Shown: one piece after another, positions 43,137 to 52,014 of the stretch
How the letters are laid out: each line of letters starts with the position of its first letter
How positions within the stretch are numbered: the stretch's first letter is position 1
Assembly (NCBI RefSeq): GCF_000069785.1
Contig: NC_010530.1
Span: 2,350,001 to 2,414,000, forward strand
DNA length: 64,000 bases
Direction of reading: 5' to 3'
Origin: Cupriavidus taiwanensis LMG 19424
GTDB lineage: Bacteria > Pseudomonadota > Gammaproteobacteria > Burkholderiales > Burkholderiaceae
The notes under the pieces: model-generated
Database searches by the model: none
What the model saw: only the letters and a program-made list of their open reading frames with translations
Told to the model about the DNA's origin: nothing
Made by a program: the position numbers and the translations under genes

Positions 43137-44099
43137 ATGCGAGACCTGGACCTCACCACCCTGCGCCTGTTCGTCGCCGTCTGCGAGACCCGCAACATGG
43201 CGCGCGCCGGCGAGCAGGAACACATCGTCGCTTCCGCCATCAGCAAGCGCCTGGCGCAGCTGGAGGAAACCGTCGGCGCCACGCTGCTGGAACGCCGCCG
43301 CCGCGGCGTCATCCCCACGCCCGCCGGGGAGATCGTGCTGGGGCATGCGCGCGCCATGCTTGCAGCCGCCGACCGCGTCGCGCGCGACATGGTCGACTAC
43401 GGCTCCGGCGTGCGCGGTCAGGTGCGGCTGCTTGCCACGGTATCGACCATGGCGGAGTCGCTGCCGGATGACATTGCCGCCTTTATGCAGCGGCCGGAGC
43501 ACCGCGACGTGCGCGTGACCATCGAGGAGAGCCTGAGCAGCGAAGTGGTCCGCGCACTGCGCGACGGCACTGCGCCGCTGGGCATCTGCTGGGACGCGGC
43601 CGACCTGGAAGGCTTCCAGACCCGCCCCTACCGCAGCGACCACCTCGCCGCCGTGGTCTACGCGGGGCATCCGCTGGCGCAGGCGGATACCTGCCTGTTC
43701 GAAGACACGCTGGACTACGACCAGATCGCCATGCCGGCGCAGACCGCGGTGCAGATCATGCTGGCGCGCTACGCCGCCATCCAGGGGCGGCGCATCGCGC
43801 ATCGCGCCGTGGTGTCGACCTTCGACGCCGCGTTGCGCTGCGTGCGCGCGCAGCTCGGCATCGTCATCATCCCGGCCGAGATCGCAACGCTGATCGCCAC
43901 GGCCTTTGGCCTGCGCGTGATCCCGCTGCGCGACGACTGGGCGCGGCGGCGCTTTGCCATCTGCTGCCGCGACTTCTCGCTGCTGTCGCCCGCGGCGCAG
44001 TTGCTGGTGCAGTTCCTCGAGGACGCCGCGGCAACGGAAGCGGCCGCTGCCGGCATTGTGCCGGCGCCCGCGCCGGCGCCGGCCCGGCGCAAGCGGTAG
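43137..44099 (+). CDS. LysR-family transcriptional regulator
   Basis: This 320-residue LysR regulator has an N-terminal HTH (LDLTTLRLFVAVCETRNMAR, then SAISKRLAQLEETVGATLL) and a periplasmic-binding-protein-like effector domain. It ends in a Pro/Ala-rich tail. It is divergent from the HMGL/CaiB/Bug cluster, the classic position for its regulator, with a 215-bp spacer between the two starts. The effector is probably a metabolite of that pathway. Confidence 0.9.
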   Translation: MRDLDLTTLRLFVAVCETRNMARAGEQEHIVASAISKRLAQLEETVGATLLERRRRGVIPTPAGEIVLGHARAMLAAADRVARDMVDYGSGVRGQVRLLATVSTMAESLPDDIAAFMQRPEHRDVRVTIEESLSSEVVRALRDGTAPLGICWDAADLEGFQTRPYRSDHLAAVVYAGHPLAQADTCLFEDTLDYDQIAMPAQTAVQIMLARYAAIQGRRIAHRAVVSTFDAALRCVRAQLGIVIIPAEIATLIATAFGLRVIPLRDDWARRRFAICCRDFSLLSPAAQLLVQFLEDAAATEAAAAGIVPAPAPAPARRKR

Positions 44100-44286
44100 C
44101 GGGCGCGCGCAACTTCCTGTGCGTTTCGAGGGTTACCCCGAGGCGTTTTCGCAAGCATATGTTGCGTGCCGTTGCGTAGACTGGCTTGCGTTTTTCGCTG
44201 GCGGCCACGATGGTTGAGAAGTTAAAAAAGGGCCCGGCGAAGCCTGATCACGACAATGCGCGCCGACACGGCGCAGGAGCACGCAA

Positions 44287-44979
44287 ATGAACTTCCACGG
44301 CAAGAACGTACTGGTCACCGGCGCGAACGGCAACCTCGGTCGCGCGGTCGCGCACGCCTTCGCGCAGGCGCACGCGCGCGTAGTGATGCTGGACCGCCAT
44401 GCCGCCCCGTTGCCGGAGGCCGGCAGCGGCCACCTGGCATTGCAGGCCGACCTGCTCGATGCGGACAGCCTGGGCAAGGCCATCGGCGAGGCCGTGCAGG
44501 CGTGCGGGCGCATCGACGTAGTGTGCAACCTGGCCGGTGGCTTCGCCATGGGCACGGGTATCCACGAGACCAGCGCGGCCGACTGGAACCGGCTGTTCGA
44601 CATGAACGTGGGCACGGTGCTGAACATGGCGCGCGCAGTGGTGCCGCACATGCTGGCCGCGGGCGGCGGCGCCATCGTCAACGTGGGCGCCAATTCTGCG
44701 GCTCGCGGGCTGGCGCAGATGGGCGCCTACTGCGCCTCCAAGGACGCGCTGGCGCGGGTCACTGAATCGATGTCGGCCGAGTTGCGTGACCAGGGCATTC
44801 GCGTCAACGCGGTGCTGCCCAGCATCCTCGACACGCCCGAGAACCGCCAGGCCATGCCGGACGCCGACGCTTCGCGCTGGGTCGGACTGGATGCGCTGGC
44901 CGACGTGATCCTGTTCCTGGCGTCGGATGCGGCACGCGCCGTGCAGGGCGCGCTGCTGCCGGTGGTCAACCGCGCCTGA
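44287..44979 (+). CDS. SDR-family oxidoreductase
   Basis: This 230-residue short-chain dehydrogenase has the coenzyme motif VTGANGNLGRA (G-x3-G-x-G) near residue 10, NLAGG in strand 4, and catalytic Tyr/Lys in YCASKDAL. The active-site serine probably lies in NVGANSAARG. It has no signal peptide. Its 3' end overlaps the convergent LysR gene by 14 bp. The substrate is unknown; family members reduce or oxidise hydroxyl groups of sugars, fatty-acyl or steroid-like compounds. Confidence 0.86.
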   Translation: MNFHGKNVLVTGANGNLGRAVAHAFAQAHARVVMLDRHAAPLPEAGSGHLALQADLLDADSLGKAIGEAVQACGRIDVVCNLAGGFAMGTGIHETSAADWNRLFDMNVGTVLNMARAVVPHMLAAGGGAIVNVGANSAARGLAQMGAYCASKDALARVTESMSAELRDQGIRVNAVLPSILDTPENRQAMPDADASRWVGLDALADVILFLASDAARAVQGALLPVVNRA

Positions 44980-45940
44980 CGCGCGGCCGGCGCCCGGCCG
45001 GCGCGCCCGCGCCGATGGCGCCGGCGACCTCCTGGATCTGCTGGCGCAGCCAGCGCCGCAGCCGGTCGGCATCGGTGCGCGCGTGCCAGATCTGCATCAT
45101 GTCGACCTTGGGCAGCGCGAACGGGACCGGCAGCATCATCAGGTCCGGATCGCGCGCCACCGCTTCCTGCGCGACCGAGCGCAGGCAGGTCAGCAACAGC
45201 GCCGAGCCGCGCACCAGCCGGCTCGGCGCCAGGAAGCTCGACAAACCCGCCACCACCGTGCGCCGGTGTCCCAGCCGTGCCAGCGCACGATCCACCACGC
45301 CGTTGAGGTCGCCGGTCAGCGTGGTCAGCAGGTGTTCGCACGCCAGGAACGCGTCCAGGTCCAGCCCCTGCGCGAGGCGCGGATTGGCGCGCGAGGCCAG
45401 CACCACGAAATCCTCGCTGCAGAGCCGCTGCTGGTGGAAGGTGTCGGGCAGGTTCTCGTAGAAGCCGGCGATCGCCAGGTCGCAGGTCCCCTTCTCCAGT
45501 TCTTCGCGCGGCAGCTCGCCGCGCGTATTGTGCGTGACCAGCACCACGCCGGGCGCGTCGCGGCGCAGCCGCGGCAACAGCGCCGGCAGCAGCAGCTGCT
45601 CCATGTAGTCGGTGGTGTAGATGTGGATGGCTTCGCTGCGCGCGAGGAAATCGCGGCCATCGCAGGCGTCGTAGAACGCGTCCAGCTCCGCCACCAGCCG
45701 CTGCACCTGCGGCGCCAGCGCATGCGCGCGCGGGGTCGGCGTCAGGCCACGCGGCGCGCGCACGAACAGCGGATCGCCCAGCTCGTCGCGCAGCCGGTTG
45801 AGCTTGTGGCTGAGCGCCGGCTGGCTCAGCGCCATGCGCGCCGCCGCGCGCGAGGCGTTGCCTTCCTGGTAGAGCACATGGAAGACATAGAGCAGGTTCA
45901 GGTCCTTGCCGGCGATATTCATTTTCTGGATGGCAGACAT
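44966..45940 (-). CDS. LysR-family transcriptional regulator
   Basis: This 324-residue LysR protein has its HTH near residues 15-60 (DLNLLYVFHVLYQEGNASRA in part, then SQPALSHKLNRLRDELGDPLF) and a C-terminal effector domain. An alternative start is the ATG at 45922. It diverges from the DJ-1/PfpI gene across a 91-bp spacer containing a perfect 8-3-8 palindrome, so it probably controls that gene and itself. Its 3' end overlaps the SDR gene by 14 bp. Confidence 0.88.
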   Translation of the reverse strand: MSAIQKMNIAGKDLNLLYVFHVLYQEGNASRAAARMALSQPALSHKLNRLRDELGDPLFVRAPRGLTPTPRAHALAPQVQRLVAELDAFYDACDGRDFLARSEAIHIYTTDYMEQLLLPALLPRLRRDAPGVVLVTHNTRGELPREELEKGTCDLAIAGFYENLPDTFHQQRLCSEDFVVLASRANPRLAQGLDLDAFLACEHLLTTLTGDLNGVVDRALARLGHRRTVVAGLSSFLAPSRLVRGSALLLTCLRSVAQEAVARDPDLMMLPVPFALPKVDMMQIWHARTDADRLRRWLRQQIQEVAGAIGAGAPAGRRPRVRRG

Positions 45941-45944
45941 CGAA

Positions 45945-45963
45945 GATTCGAAGTTTTCGAATC
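45945..45963. promoter_or_regulatory. LysR-type operator palindrome
   Basis: GATTCGAA-GTT-TTCGAATC is a perfect 8-3-8 inverted repeat. It contains the LysR T-N11-A pattern (TCGAAGTTTTCGA) and lies between the LysR start (45940) and the DJ-1-like start (46032). Confidence 0.75.
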
Positions 45964-46031
45964 ATAGCCAGCTGCGTACGATGTTGCCAATGCCGGGGCT
46001 GCCCCGGCCGACCGTGGACGCAAACCGGAGC

Positions 46032-46715
46032 ATGAACATGAAGATCCTGATGGTACTGACCTCGCACGACCAGCTCGGCAATACGGGCAAGAAGACCGGC
46101 TTCTGGCTGGAGGAATTCGCCGCGCCCTACTACGTCTTCCTGGACGCGGGCGCCGACATCACGCTGGCCTCGCCCAAGGGTGGCCAGCCGCCCATCGATC
46201 CCAAGAGCGACGATCCGGGCGCCCAGACCGATGCCACGCGCCGCTTCCGCGGCGACGCCGCCGCGCAGCAGGCGCTGGCCAGCACGCTGACGCTGGACCA
46301 GGTCAGGGCCGAGGACTTCGACGCGGTGTTCTATCCCGGCGGCCATGGTCCGCTGTGGGACCTGGCGGAAGACAAGCGCTCGATCGCGCTGATCGAGCAG
46401 TTCGACCGGCTGGGCAAGCCGGTGGGTGCGGTGTGCCATGCGCCGGGGGTGCTGCGGCACGTAAAGGGCGCGGATGGCCAGCCGCTGGTGAAAGGCAAGG
46501 AAGTCACCGGCTTTACCAACAGCGAGGAAGATGCCGTGCAGTTGACCGAGGTGGTGCCGTTCCTGGTGGAGGATGTGCTCAAGGCCAGCGGCGGGCGGTT
46601 TACCCGCGGGGAAGACTGGGCCAGCCACGTGGCGGTGGCCGGGCGGCTGGTGACGGGTCAGAACCCGGCGTCGTCGGAGGCAGGGGCGGAGGCGGTGTTG
46701 AGGTTGTTGAAGTAA
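46032..46715 (+). CDS. DJ-1/PfpI-family protein (type 1 glutamine amidotransferase-like)
   Basis: This 227-residue protein of the DJ-1/PfpI superfamily resembles Hsp31/YajL-like glyoxalase III or deglycase proteins. The nucleophile elbow is AVCHAPGVL, with catalytic Cys followed by His. The conserved Glu is in GFWLEEFAAPY, and a further motif is FYPGGHGPLWDL. The ATG at 46032 (with an in-frame ATG two codons on) is chosen over a frame that extends upstream into the palindrome. It diverges from a LysR gene, which suggests induction by an electrophile or oxidative signal, but this is not shown. Confidence 0.86.
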   Translation: MNMKILMVLTSHDQLGNTGKKTGFWLEEFAAPYYVFLDAGADITLASPKGGQPPIDPKSDDPGAQTDATRRFRGDAAAQQALASTLTLDQVRAEDFDAVFYPGGHGPLWDLAEDKRSIALIEQFDRLGKPVGAVCHAPGVLRHVKGADGQPLVKGKEVTGFTNSEEDAVQLTEVVPFLVEDVLKASGGRFTRGEDWASHVAVAGRLVTGQNPASSEAGAEAVLRLLK

Positions 46716-46740
46716 GGCCTACGGATTCACGCTCCTGCCG

Positions 46741-46771
46741 GTTTGCTCCCCTCTCCCGCTTGCGGGAGAGG
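46741..46771. repeat. Interspersed repeat, copy B
   Basis: GTTTGCTCCC followed by the CTCTCCCG-CTTG-CGGGAGAG stem is identical over about 31 bp to the copy at 34231-34263. It lies 25 bp after the DJ-1-like stop and may serve as a transcript 3' structure. Confidence 0.8.
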
Positions 46772-46838
46772 GAGCCTTTGCCCGGTGGTGGCAGCTGTGG
46801 CAAGCGGCTAAAGGTGCAATGCGTCGATCAGGCTCTCA

Positions 46839-49262
46839 TCACTGCGGCACCAGCTCCACCCGCTCCCGGCTGGCCTTCTCCACCGCCTTGCGCGTATAGA
46901 CCAGCGGGAAGTACTCCCCCTTGGCCCACAGCGGCGCCAGGTCGCGGTAATGCGGGCTGGCCGGGTTGCCGGACTGCCCCGGCGTGTTGATCACGCGCGA
47001 GGCATCCCAGTTGCCGACATCCAGCACCATGCGGAACGACGCGCCGGCGGTCAGCCGGAAATCCGTATTGCGGTAGCTGGTGTTCATCGGCGTGAAGGCC
47101 GAGCCGCCGATCGGGCCCGCGTTGACGTTGAACTGCTGGCGTTCGGCATCGCTCAGGATCGGGTCCATCGGATGCATGAACACGGCGGTGTGGAGCTTGC
47201 CCCATTGCCAGGCGCGCGGCTCGGGGCCGAGCTTGGCTTCGACCTCGGCCATGGCGCCCTTCAGCGATTCCAGCATCACAGCATTGCGGCGCTCCAGCGG
47301 CATCCATGGCCCGGGCTGCTCCAGCACCGCCACCACACGCGCGGCATCGCCGGCGCCGACCAGGCGTGCGGCTTCGGGCGGCAGCGCGGCACGCACCACG
47401 GCCTGGCGCAGGTGCTTGCTGAACCAGACCTCGAACAGCGCGGCGGCGGCACTGTCGGCGCGTTCGTTGCCGTTCCAGCCGCGCAGCAGCTCCAGGCCGC
47501 GCGCGAGCTGCGGGTCGTCGCTGCGCACGTCCTGCAGCAGTGCGACCACGCGCTGGGCCGGCAGCGACACGGTGTCGTTCTGCCACGCCATCGAATCCTG
47601 CACCGAGCTGCGCGGATTGGCGCCGACCACGGCCTTGAGCCGGCGCGCGCGCGAGCTGTCGCTCCATTCATAGCCCACGCCCAGCTTCGCTGCGGGGTGC
47701 TCGGGCGGGATGTTGTTTTCATTGGCGGTGACGATATAGCCCGGCGCGGGATTGTAGGCCCACGGCAGTTCGTCCATGTTGCGGTAGCCGTTCCATTCAT
47801 AGCGGCCGTCGCCGGCCACCGGCGTCAGGCCGTCCCAGTTGGGGCGCTTGACGGTCAGCCCGCCCGGAATCCAGCCGATATTGCCGCCGGTGTCGGCATA
47901 GACCTGGTTCTCGCCGGGGGCCCCCCAGCGGTTCATGGCGGCGCGGAACTGGTCCCAGTTGCGCGCGCGCATGTAGTCCATGGAACCGAAGTACGGCGCC
48001 ATGCCGTAGTCCAGCCACGCGGCGCGCAACGCCCAGGCGTGCCCGGAGCCCGACGCCAGCACCGGGCCGTGGCGGGTGAAGTCGAGAGTGACTTTGCGCG
48101 GCGCGGGCTCGCCCTTCACCGCGATCTCTTCGGTGATGGTCTCCATCGGCTCCCAGCGGCCCTTGTACTTGTACTCGTGCGGGTTGGCCGGGTTCAGCTC
48201 GTAGCCGTACAGGTCTTCCTGGTCCATGTAGAAGCGCGTCAGGCCAAAGGCAATGGTGCCGTTGTGCCCGATCGAGATGCCCGGCAGGAACGGCTCGCCG
48301 GCGCCGATCACCGACATCCCGGGCGCATTCAGGTGGCTGATGTAGCGCAGGCTGGGTGCGCCATGCGAGCGGTGCGGGTCATTGGCCAGGATCGGCCGGC
48401 CCGTGGTGGTGCGCTTGCCGCCGATGACCCAGTTGTTCGAGCCCAGGCTGCGGCCGGTATCGCTGTTGGCATCGACCACGGCGTAGAGCTGGTCCAGCGG
48501 GATGCCGGCGGCCCGGGCGTCGCCCCAGGCTTCCTTCGGGAAGCGCGCGGCGGCGGTGGCCAGCTCGTAGGCACGGCGCAGCTCGGCCGCAGGCACGGTG
48601 CAGGGGTCGATGCCGGGGTTGAGCTTCGGTTCGATCTGCGGGTCGAGCTCGCGGCGCAGCCAGTCGGCACGCGCGGCCTGGGTCTTGGCCTCGCAGTACA
48701 GGCGGGCGCGGTCGATCTCGCCGGTGAAGTTCAGCGTCAGGCCGTGGTGGCGGATGCGCACGATGTCTTCGGCCTGCCAGCGCGCCGGCTTGTAGCCGAG
48801 CTTGCGGAACTCGGGCGGCAGCAGCTCGGGCTTCTGCTCGGTCAGCGCCACGTAGGCGTTCACCCCCGCGACAAAGGCCTCGGCCACGCGCTTGGCATCG
48901 CTGCCGTAGGCCAGCCATTCGCGGTACATGTCGCCGCGGAACAGCACCGCGCGCGCCATGCGGTCGCCCTCGGCGTAGGCCGGGCCGAAGTCTTTGGCCA
49001 TCTCGCCGAGCCCGCGCTTGCGCCACAGGTCGATCTGCCACAGGCGGTCGCGCGCGGCCATGAAGCCCTGTGCATAAAAGGCGTCGTAGAGCGTGCCGGC
49101 ATAGATATGCGGCACGCCCCAGCGGTCGACCAGCACGCTGGCGGGTTTTTCAAGTCCGGGTACGGCAAAGATCTGCTGGCGGGCAGGCGCTTCGGCCATG
49201 GCGGCCGGGATGGCAGCGAGCAGGGCCAGCGCGGCGGCCAGGCGGCGGGGGGTGCGTAACAT
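46839..49262 (-). CDS. Penicillin acylase-family N-terminal-nucleophile hydrolase
   Basis: This 807-residue exported hydrolase has a signal peptide (cleavage near AMAE-APAR). It is made as a precursor that splits itself at an internal serine, which becomes the N-terminal nucleophile. Here that serine is Ser275 in GRSLGSNNWVIGG. Other family signs are DRWGVPHIYAG and FMAARDRLWQIDLWRKRGLGE near the start, plus GNIGWIPGG downstream. The frame extends to 49307, but the ATG at 49262 fits the signal peptide. Relatives cleave penicillin, cephalosporin or acyl-homoserine-lactone side chains; the substrate here is unknown. Confidence 0.9.
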   Translation of the reverse strand: MLRTPRRLAAALALLAAIPAAMAEAPARQQIFAVPGLEKPASVLVDRWGVPHIYAGTLYDAFYAQGFMAARDRLWQIDLWRKRGLGEMAKDFGPAYAEGDRMARAVLFRGDMYREWLAYGSDAKRVAEAFVAGVNAYVALTEQKPELLPPEFRKLGYKPARWQAEDIVRIRHHGLTLNFTGEIDRARLYCEAKTQAARADWLRRELDPQIEPKLNPGIDPCTVPAAELRRAYELATAAARFPKEAWGDARAAGIPLDQLYAVVDANSDTGRSLGSNNWVIGGKRTTTGRPILANDPHRSHGAPSLRYISHLNAPGMSVIGAGEPFLPGISIGHNGTIAFGLTRFYMDQEDLYGYELNPANPHEYKYKGRWEPMETITEEIAVKGEPAPRKVTLDFTRHGPVLASGSGHAWALRAAWLDYGMAPYFGSMDYMRARNWDQFRAAMNRWGAPGENQVYADTGGNIGWIPGGLTVKRPNWDGLTPVAGDGRYEWNGYRNMDELPWAYNPAPGYIVTANENNIPPEHPAAKLGVGYEWSDSSRARRLKAVVGANPRSSVQDSMAWQNDTVSLPAQRVVALLQDVRSDDPQLARGLELLRGWNGNERADSAAAALFEVWFSKHLRQAVVRAALPPEAARLVGAGDAARVVAVLEQPGPWMPLERRNAVMLESLKGAMAEVEAKLGPEPRAWQWGKLHTAVFMHPMDPILSDAERQQFNVNAGPIGGSAFTPMNTSYRNTDFRLTAGASFRMVLDVGNWDASRVINTPGQSGNPASPHYRDLAPLWAKGEYFPLVYTRKAVEKASRERVELVPQ

Positions 49263-49397
49263 CAGGTCTCCTCGTGTTGTGATGGCTGCAGATGTCTTGC
49301 AGTTCACACCGAAGATAGTGCATGGCCGGCCGCGGCGCGAGTGCCGCGGCCGATCTCCGCACGCCGCGTGGCGTGCAGGTACCGCAGTCCTGGCTGC

Positions 49398-50996
49398 TCA
49401 GTAGACGTCGCGCCGGTAGCGGCCGTCGTCGGCCAGGCGGCGCAATGCGTCCTCCCCCAGGATCTCGGCCAGCGCGTCATGGACGCCGCCGGCCATGCCC
49501 TGCAGGCTGCCGCAGACATAGATGGCCGCGCCGTCGGCCACCCAATTCCGCACGCCATCCGCCTGCAGGCGCAGCGCGTCCTGCACGTAGCGCGGCGCGC
49601 CACCGTCGCGCGACCAGGCGTGGTCCACGCGTGCCAGCGTGCCGTCCGCAAGCCAGCTCGCCAGCTCCCCGGCAAAGAAGGCGTCGTGTTGCACCGAGCG
49701 CTCGCCGAACAGCAGCCAGTTGCGCCGCCGGCCGGCCGCGGCGCGGGCCTTGAGCTGGGCCCGCAGCCCGGCCAGCCCGGTGCCGTTGCCAACCAGGATC
49801 AGCGGCCGGTCGTCCGCCGGCGGATGGAAACTGCGATTGGTGCGGAGGCGCAGCGCGATGCGGCTGCCTACCGCCGCGTGTTCGGTCAGCCAGCCCGAGG
49901 CCAGGCCGAGGCGGCCGTCGTCGTGACGGGTCTGGCGCACCAGCAGTTCGAGCTGGCCGTCGCGCGGCAGCGAGGCGATCGAATACTCGCGATGCGGCAG
50001 CGGCGCCAGCGCATCCACCAGTTGCTGCGGCGCCAGTCCCTGCATCGCGGCAAAGTGCGGGTCGGGCAGCGGCAGGCGGGTGGCCAGGGCCGCGGCGAGG
50101 ACAGTGTCGCGGCCATCGCAGCGCACCGGGGAGGCGCCATCCATGCCAAGCCGCGCCAGCAGCCGGTCGACCTCAGCCGGCGCGTGGCACGGGCCGATCT
50201 CGGCAATGTCGCCGGCCTGCCAGTCAAGGGCCGCCCCGTCCGGTGGCGTCAGCACCAGATGGAAGGCCGGCGCGCCCTGGCTGCCGGGGTTCAGGTGATG
50301 GCGCTGCGCCAGCCGCCAGTGTTCATAGCGCGGACGTTCCCAGTCGGCGATTTCGGCGCCGCCGCTCAGCGCTGACAGGTGGTTCTGCCAGTGGCGCAGC
50401 GCGCCGGCGTCGCCGTTGTCGACTTCGATCAGGTCGAACAGCGGCTGCGCGCGCTGGCGCTGCAGCCAGCCCTCGAGCGCATGGCCGAAGGCGCAGAAGC
50501 GCGCATAGCTGCTGTCGCCCAGCGCCAGGATGCCGTAGCGCAGCCGGTGCAGGCCATCGGCGCCCGCCAGCAGGCGGCGGGCGAAGCCCGAGGCGCTGTC
50601 GGGGGCATCGCCCTCGCCGGTGGTGCTGACCACGAACAACGCCTGGCGGCAGGCTTGCAGGCGCCGCCCATCGACCTCGGCCAGCGACAGCAGCTGCACC
50701 GGCATGCCCGCGCCCTGCAGCGCGGTGGCGGTCTGCAGCGCCAGCTGTTCGGCAAACCCGGTCTGGCTGGCATAGACCACCAGCGTCGCGCCGTCTTCCG
50801 TGCCGGAAAGCGCCGCCACCCTGGCGCGCCGCTGGCGGTGATGGGCCACCACCGCGCCGCAGAACCCCGCGTACGCGGCGGCCACGCCGGCGGCCATGGC
50901 CATGCGCGATGGTCCGAGCACGGACAACGCCACGCCGCCGGCCACGGCCAGCCAGCCGGCACTGGCAATGCGGGACGACATAGTGCTACCGCTCAT
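49398..50996 (-). CDS. Membrane-anchored diflavin reductase (P450/sulfite reductase type)
   Basis: This is a 532-residue NADPH reductase. Two N-terminal hydrophobic segments (about 12-28 and 33-51) anchor it to the inner membrane. A flavodoxin domain (VVYASQTGFAEQ at 73-84, STTGEGDAP), an FAD-binding FNR domain (REYSIAS) and an NADPH-binding domain (LVGNGTGLAGLRA, CGSLQGMA) follow, ending in a terminal tyrosine as in cytochrome P450 reductases. The ATG overlaps the ApbE stop by 4 bp (ATGA), implying translational coupling. It probably feeds electrons from NADPH to the PepSY membrane protein of the same operon. Confidence 0.88.
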   Translation of the reverse strand: MSGSTMSSRIASAGWLAVAGGVALSVLGPSRMAMAAGVAAAYAGFCGAVVAHHRQRRARVAALSGTEDGATLVVYASQTGFAEQLALQTATALQGAGMPVQLLSLAEVDGRRLQACRQALFVVSTTGEGDAPDSASGFARRLLAGADGLHRLRYGILALGDSSYARFCAFGHALEGWLQRQRAQPLFDLIEVDNGDAGALRHWQNHLSALSGGAEIADWERPRYEHWRLAQRHHLNPGSQGAPAFHLVLTPPDGAALDWQAGDIAEIGPCHAPAEVDRLLARLGMDGASPVRCDGRDTVLAAALATRLPLPDPHFAAMQGLAPQQLVDALAPLPHREYSIASLPRDGQLELLVRQTRHDDGRLGLASGWLTEHAAVGSRIALRLRTNRSFHPPADDRPLILVGNGTGLAGLRAQLKARAAAGRRRNWLLFGERSVQHDAFFAGELASWLADGTLARVDHAWSRDGGAPRYVQDALRLQADGVRNWVADGAAIYVCGSLQGMAGGVHDALAEILGEDALRRLADDGRYRRDVY

Positions 50997-52000
50997 GCCA
51001 GCATCGCGGCAAACGCCGGTGAAAGATGTTCGAGAAATCCGTTTGCGGTGCGCACCACGAAGCGCGCGGCAATGCCGAGGCGGCGCGCGTGCGCCATGCC
51101 GGCGTCCGGGCCCAGCACGGTCAGCGCGGTGGACAGCGCATCGGCCAGCATGCACTGCGGATGGATCACCGTGACCGAGGCCAGCGCGTGGCTGGCCGGA
51201 TACCCCGTGCGCGGATCGATGGTATGGGCGTAGCGGCGGCCATCGCTGTCGAAGTAGCGCCGGTAGTCGCCAGAAGTGGCCACCGACAGCCCATGCAGCG
51301 CGACCAGCGTTTGCTGCGCGTCATCGCTGCCCCACCCCGGCGGCGCTTCCAGCGCGACCCACCACGGCATGCCGTCGGGCTTGACGCCATGGCCGCGCAG
51401 TTCGCCGCCGATCTCGGTCAGGTGGTGCTCCAGGCCCTGTTCGCACAGGTAGCGCGCCACCGCGTCGACGGCGAAGCCCTTGGCGATGGCGCAGAAGTCC
51501 AGCGCCACGCCGCCCGGCTGCCAGGCCCGCCGGCCCGCGGCATCGATCTCGATGCGGGCCCAGCCGCACCGGGCACGCGCGGCCTGGACGTCATCTGGCG
51601 ACGGCGGCGCGCGGCGCGCCGGGGCCGGACCGAAGCCCCACAGGTCCACCAGCGGACCCGCGCTGGGGTCATAGGCGCCGCCGCTGTCGCGTGCCACCTG
51701 CAGCGCGGCTTGCAGCACCGCGAAGGCGTCTGCCGGCAAGGCGTGCCAGCTGCCCGAAGGCGCGCGGTTGAAGCGGCTCAGGTCGGAATCCGCTTCCCAG
51801 TTGCTCATCTGCGCGATCACGCGCCCGAGCACGGCCCGGATGCCCGCACCGATGGCGCCGGCATCCGCATCCGGCGGCAACAGCGCCGCCACCGACCAGC
51901 TCGTGCCCATGGTGGGCCCGCCCCAGCGCTGCAGGCGCGCCCCGGCGGCGGGCGGACTGGGTGGCGCGCTCAGCGCAACGGGTACCAGGACGCGGTTCAC
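50993..52000 (-). CDS. apbE: ApbE-family FAD:protein FMN transferase
   Basis: This 335-residue enzyme attaches FMN from FAD to a Thr or Ser in a target protein motif D-x-x-[ST]-G-A-[ST]. Family signs are GGPTMGTSWSV near the start, GFAVDAVA, LTEIGGELRGHG, and SGDYRRYF with HTIDPRTGYP near the flavin site. The GTG at 52000 is the only plausible start; a longer frame to 52750 reads into the neighbouring gene and is rejected. No clear signal peptide or lipobox is visible, which is unusual for enzymes acting in the periplasm. The likely target is the DUF2271 protein encoded two genes upstream. Confidence 0.9.
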   Translation of the reverse strand: MNRVLVPVALSAPPSPPAAGARLQRWGGPTMGTSWSVAALLPPDADAGAIGAGIRAVLGRVIAQMSNWEADSDLSRFNRAPSGSWHALPADAFAVLQAALQVARDSGGAYDPSAGPLVDLWGFGPAPARRAPPSPDDVQAARARCGWARIEIDAAGRRAWQPGGVALDFCAIAKGFAVDAVARYLCEQGLEHHLTEIGGELRGHGVKPDGMPWWVALEAPPGWGSDDAQQTLVALHGLSVATSGDYRRYFDSDGRRYAHTIDPRTGYPASHALASVTVIHPQCMLADALSTALTVLGPDAGMAHARRLGIAARFVVRTANGFLEHLSPAFAAMLA

Positions 52001-52014
52001 ACCCGGCAACCGGC

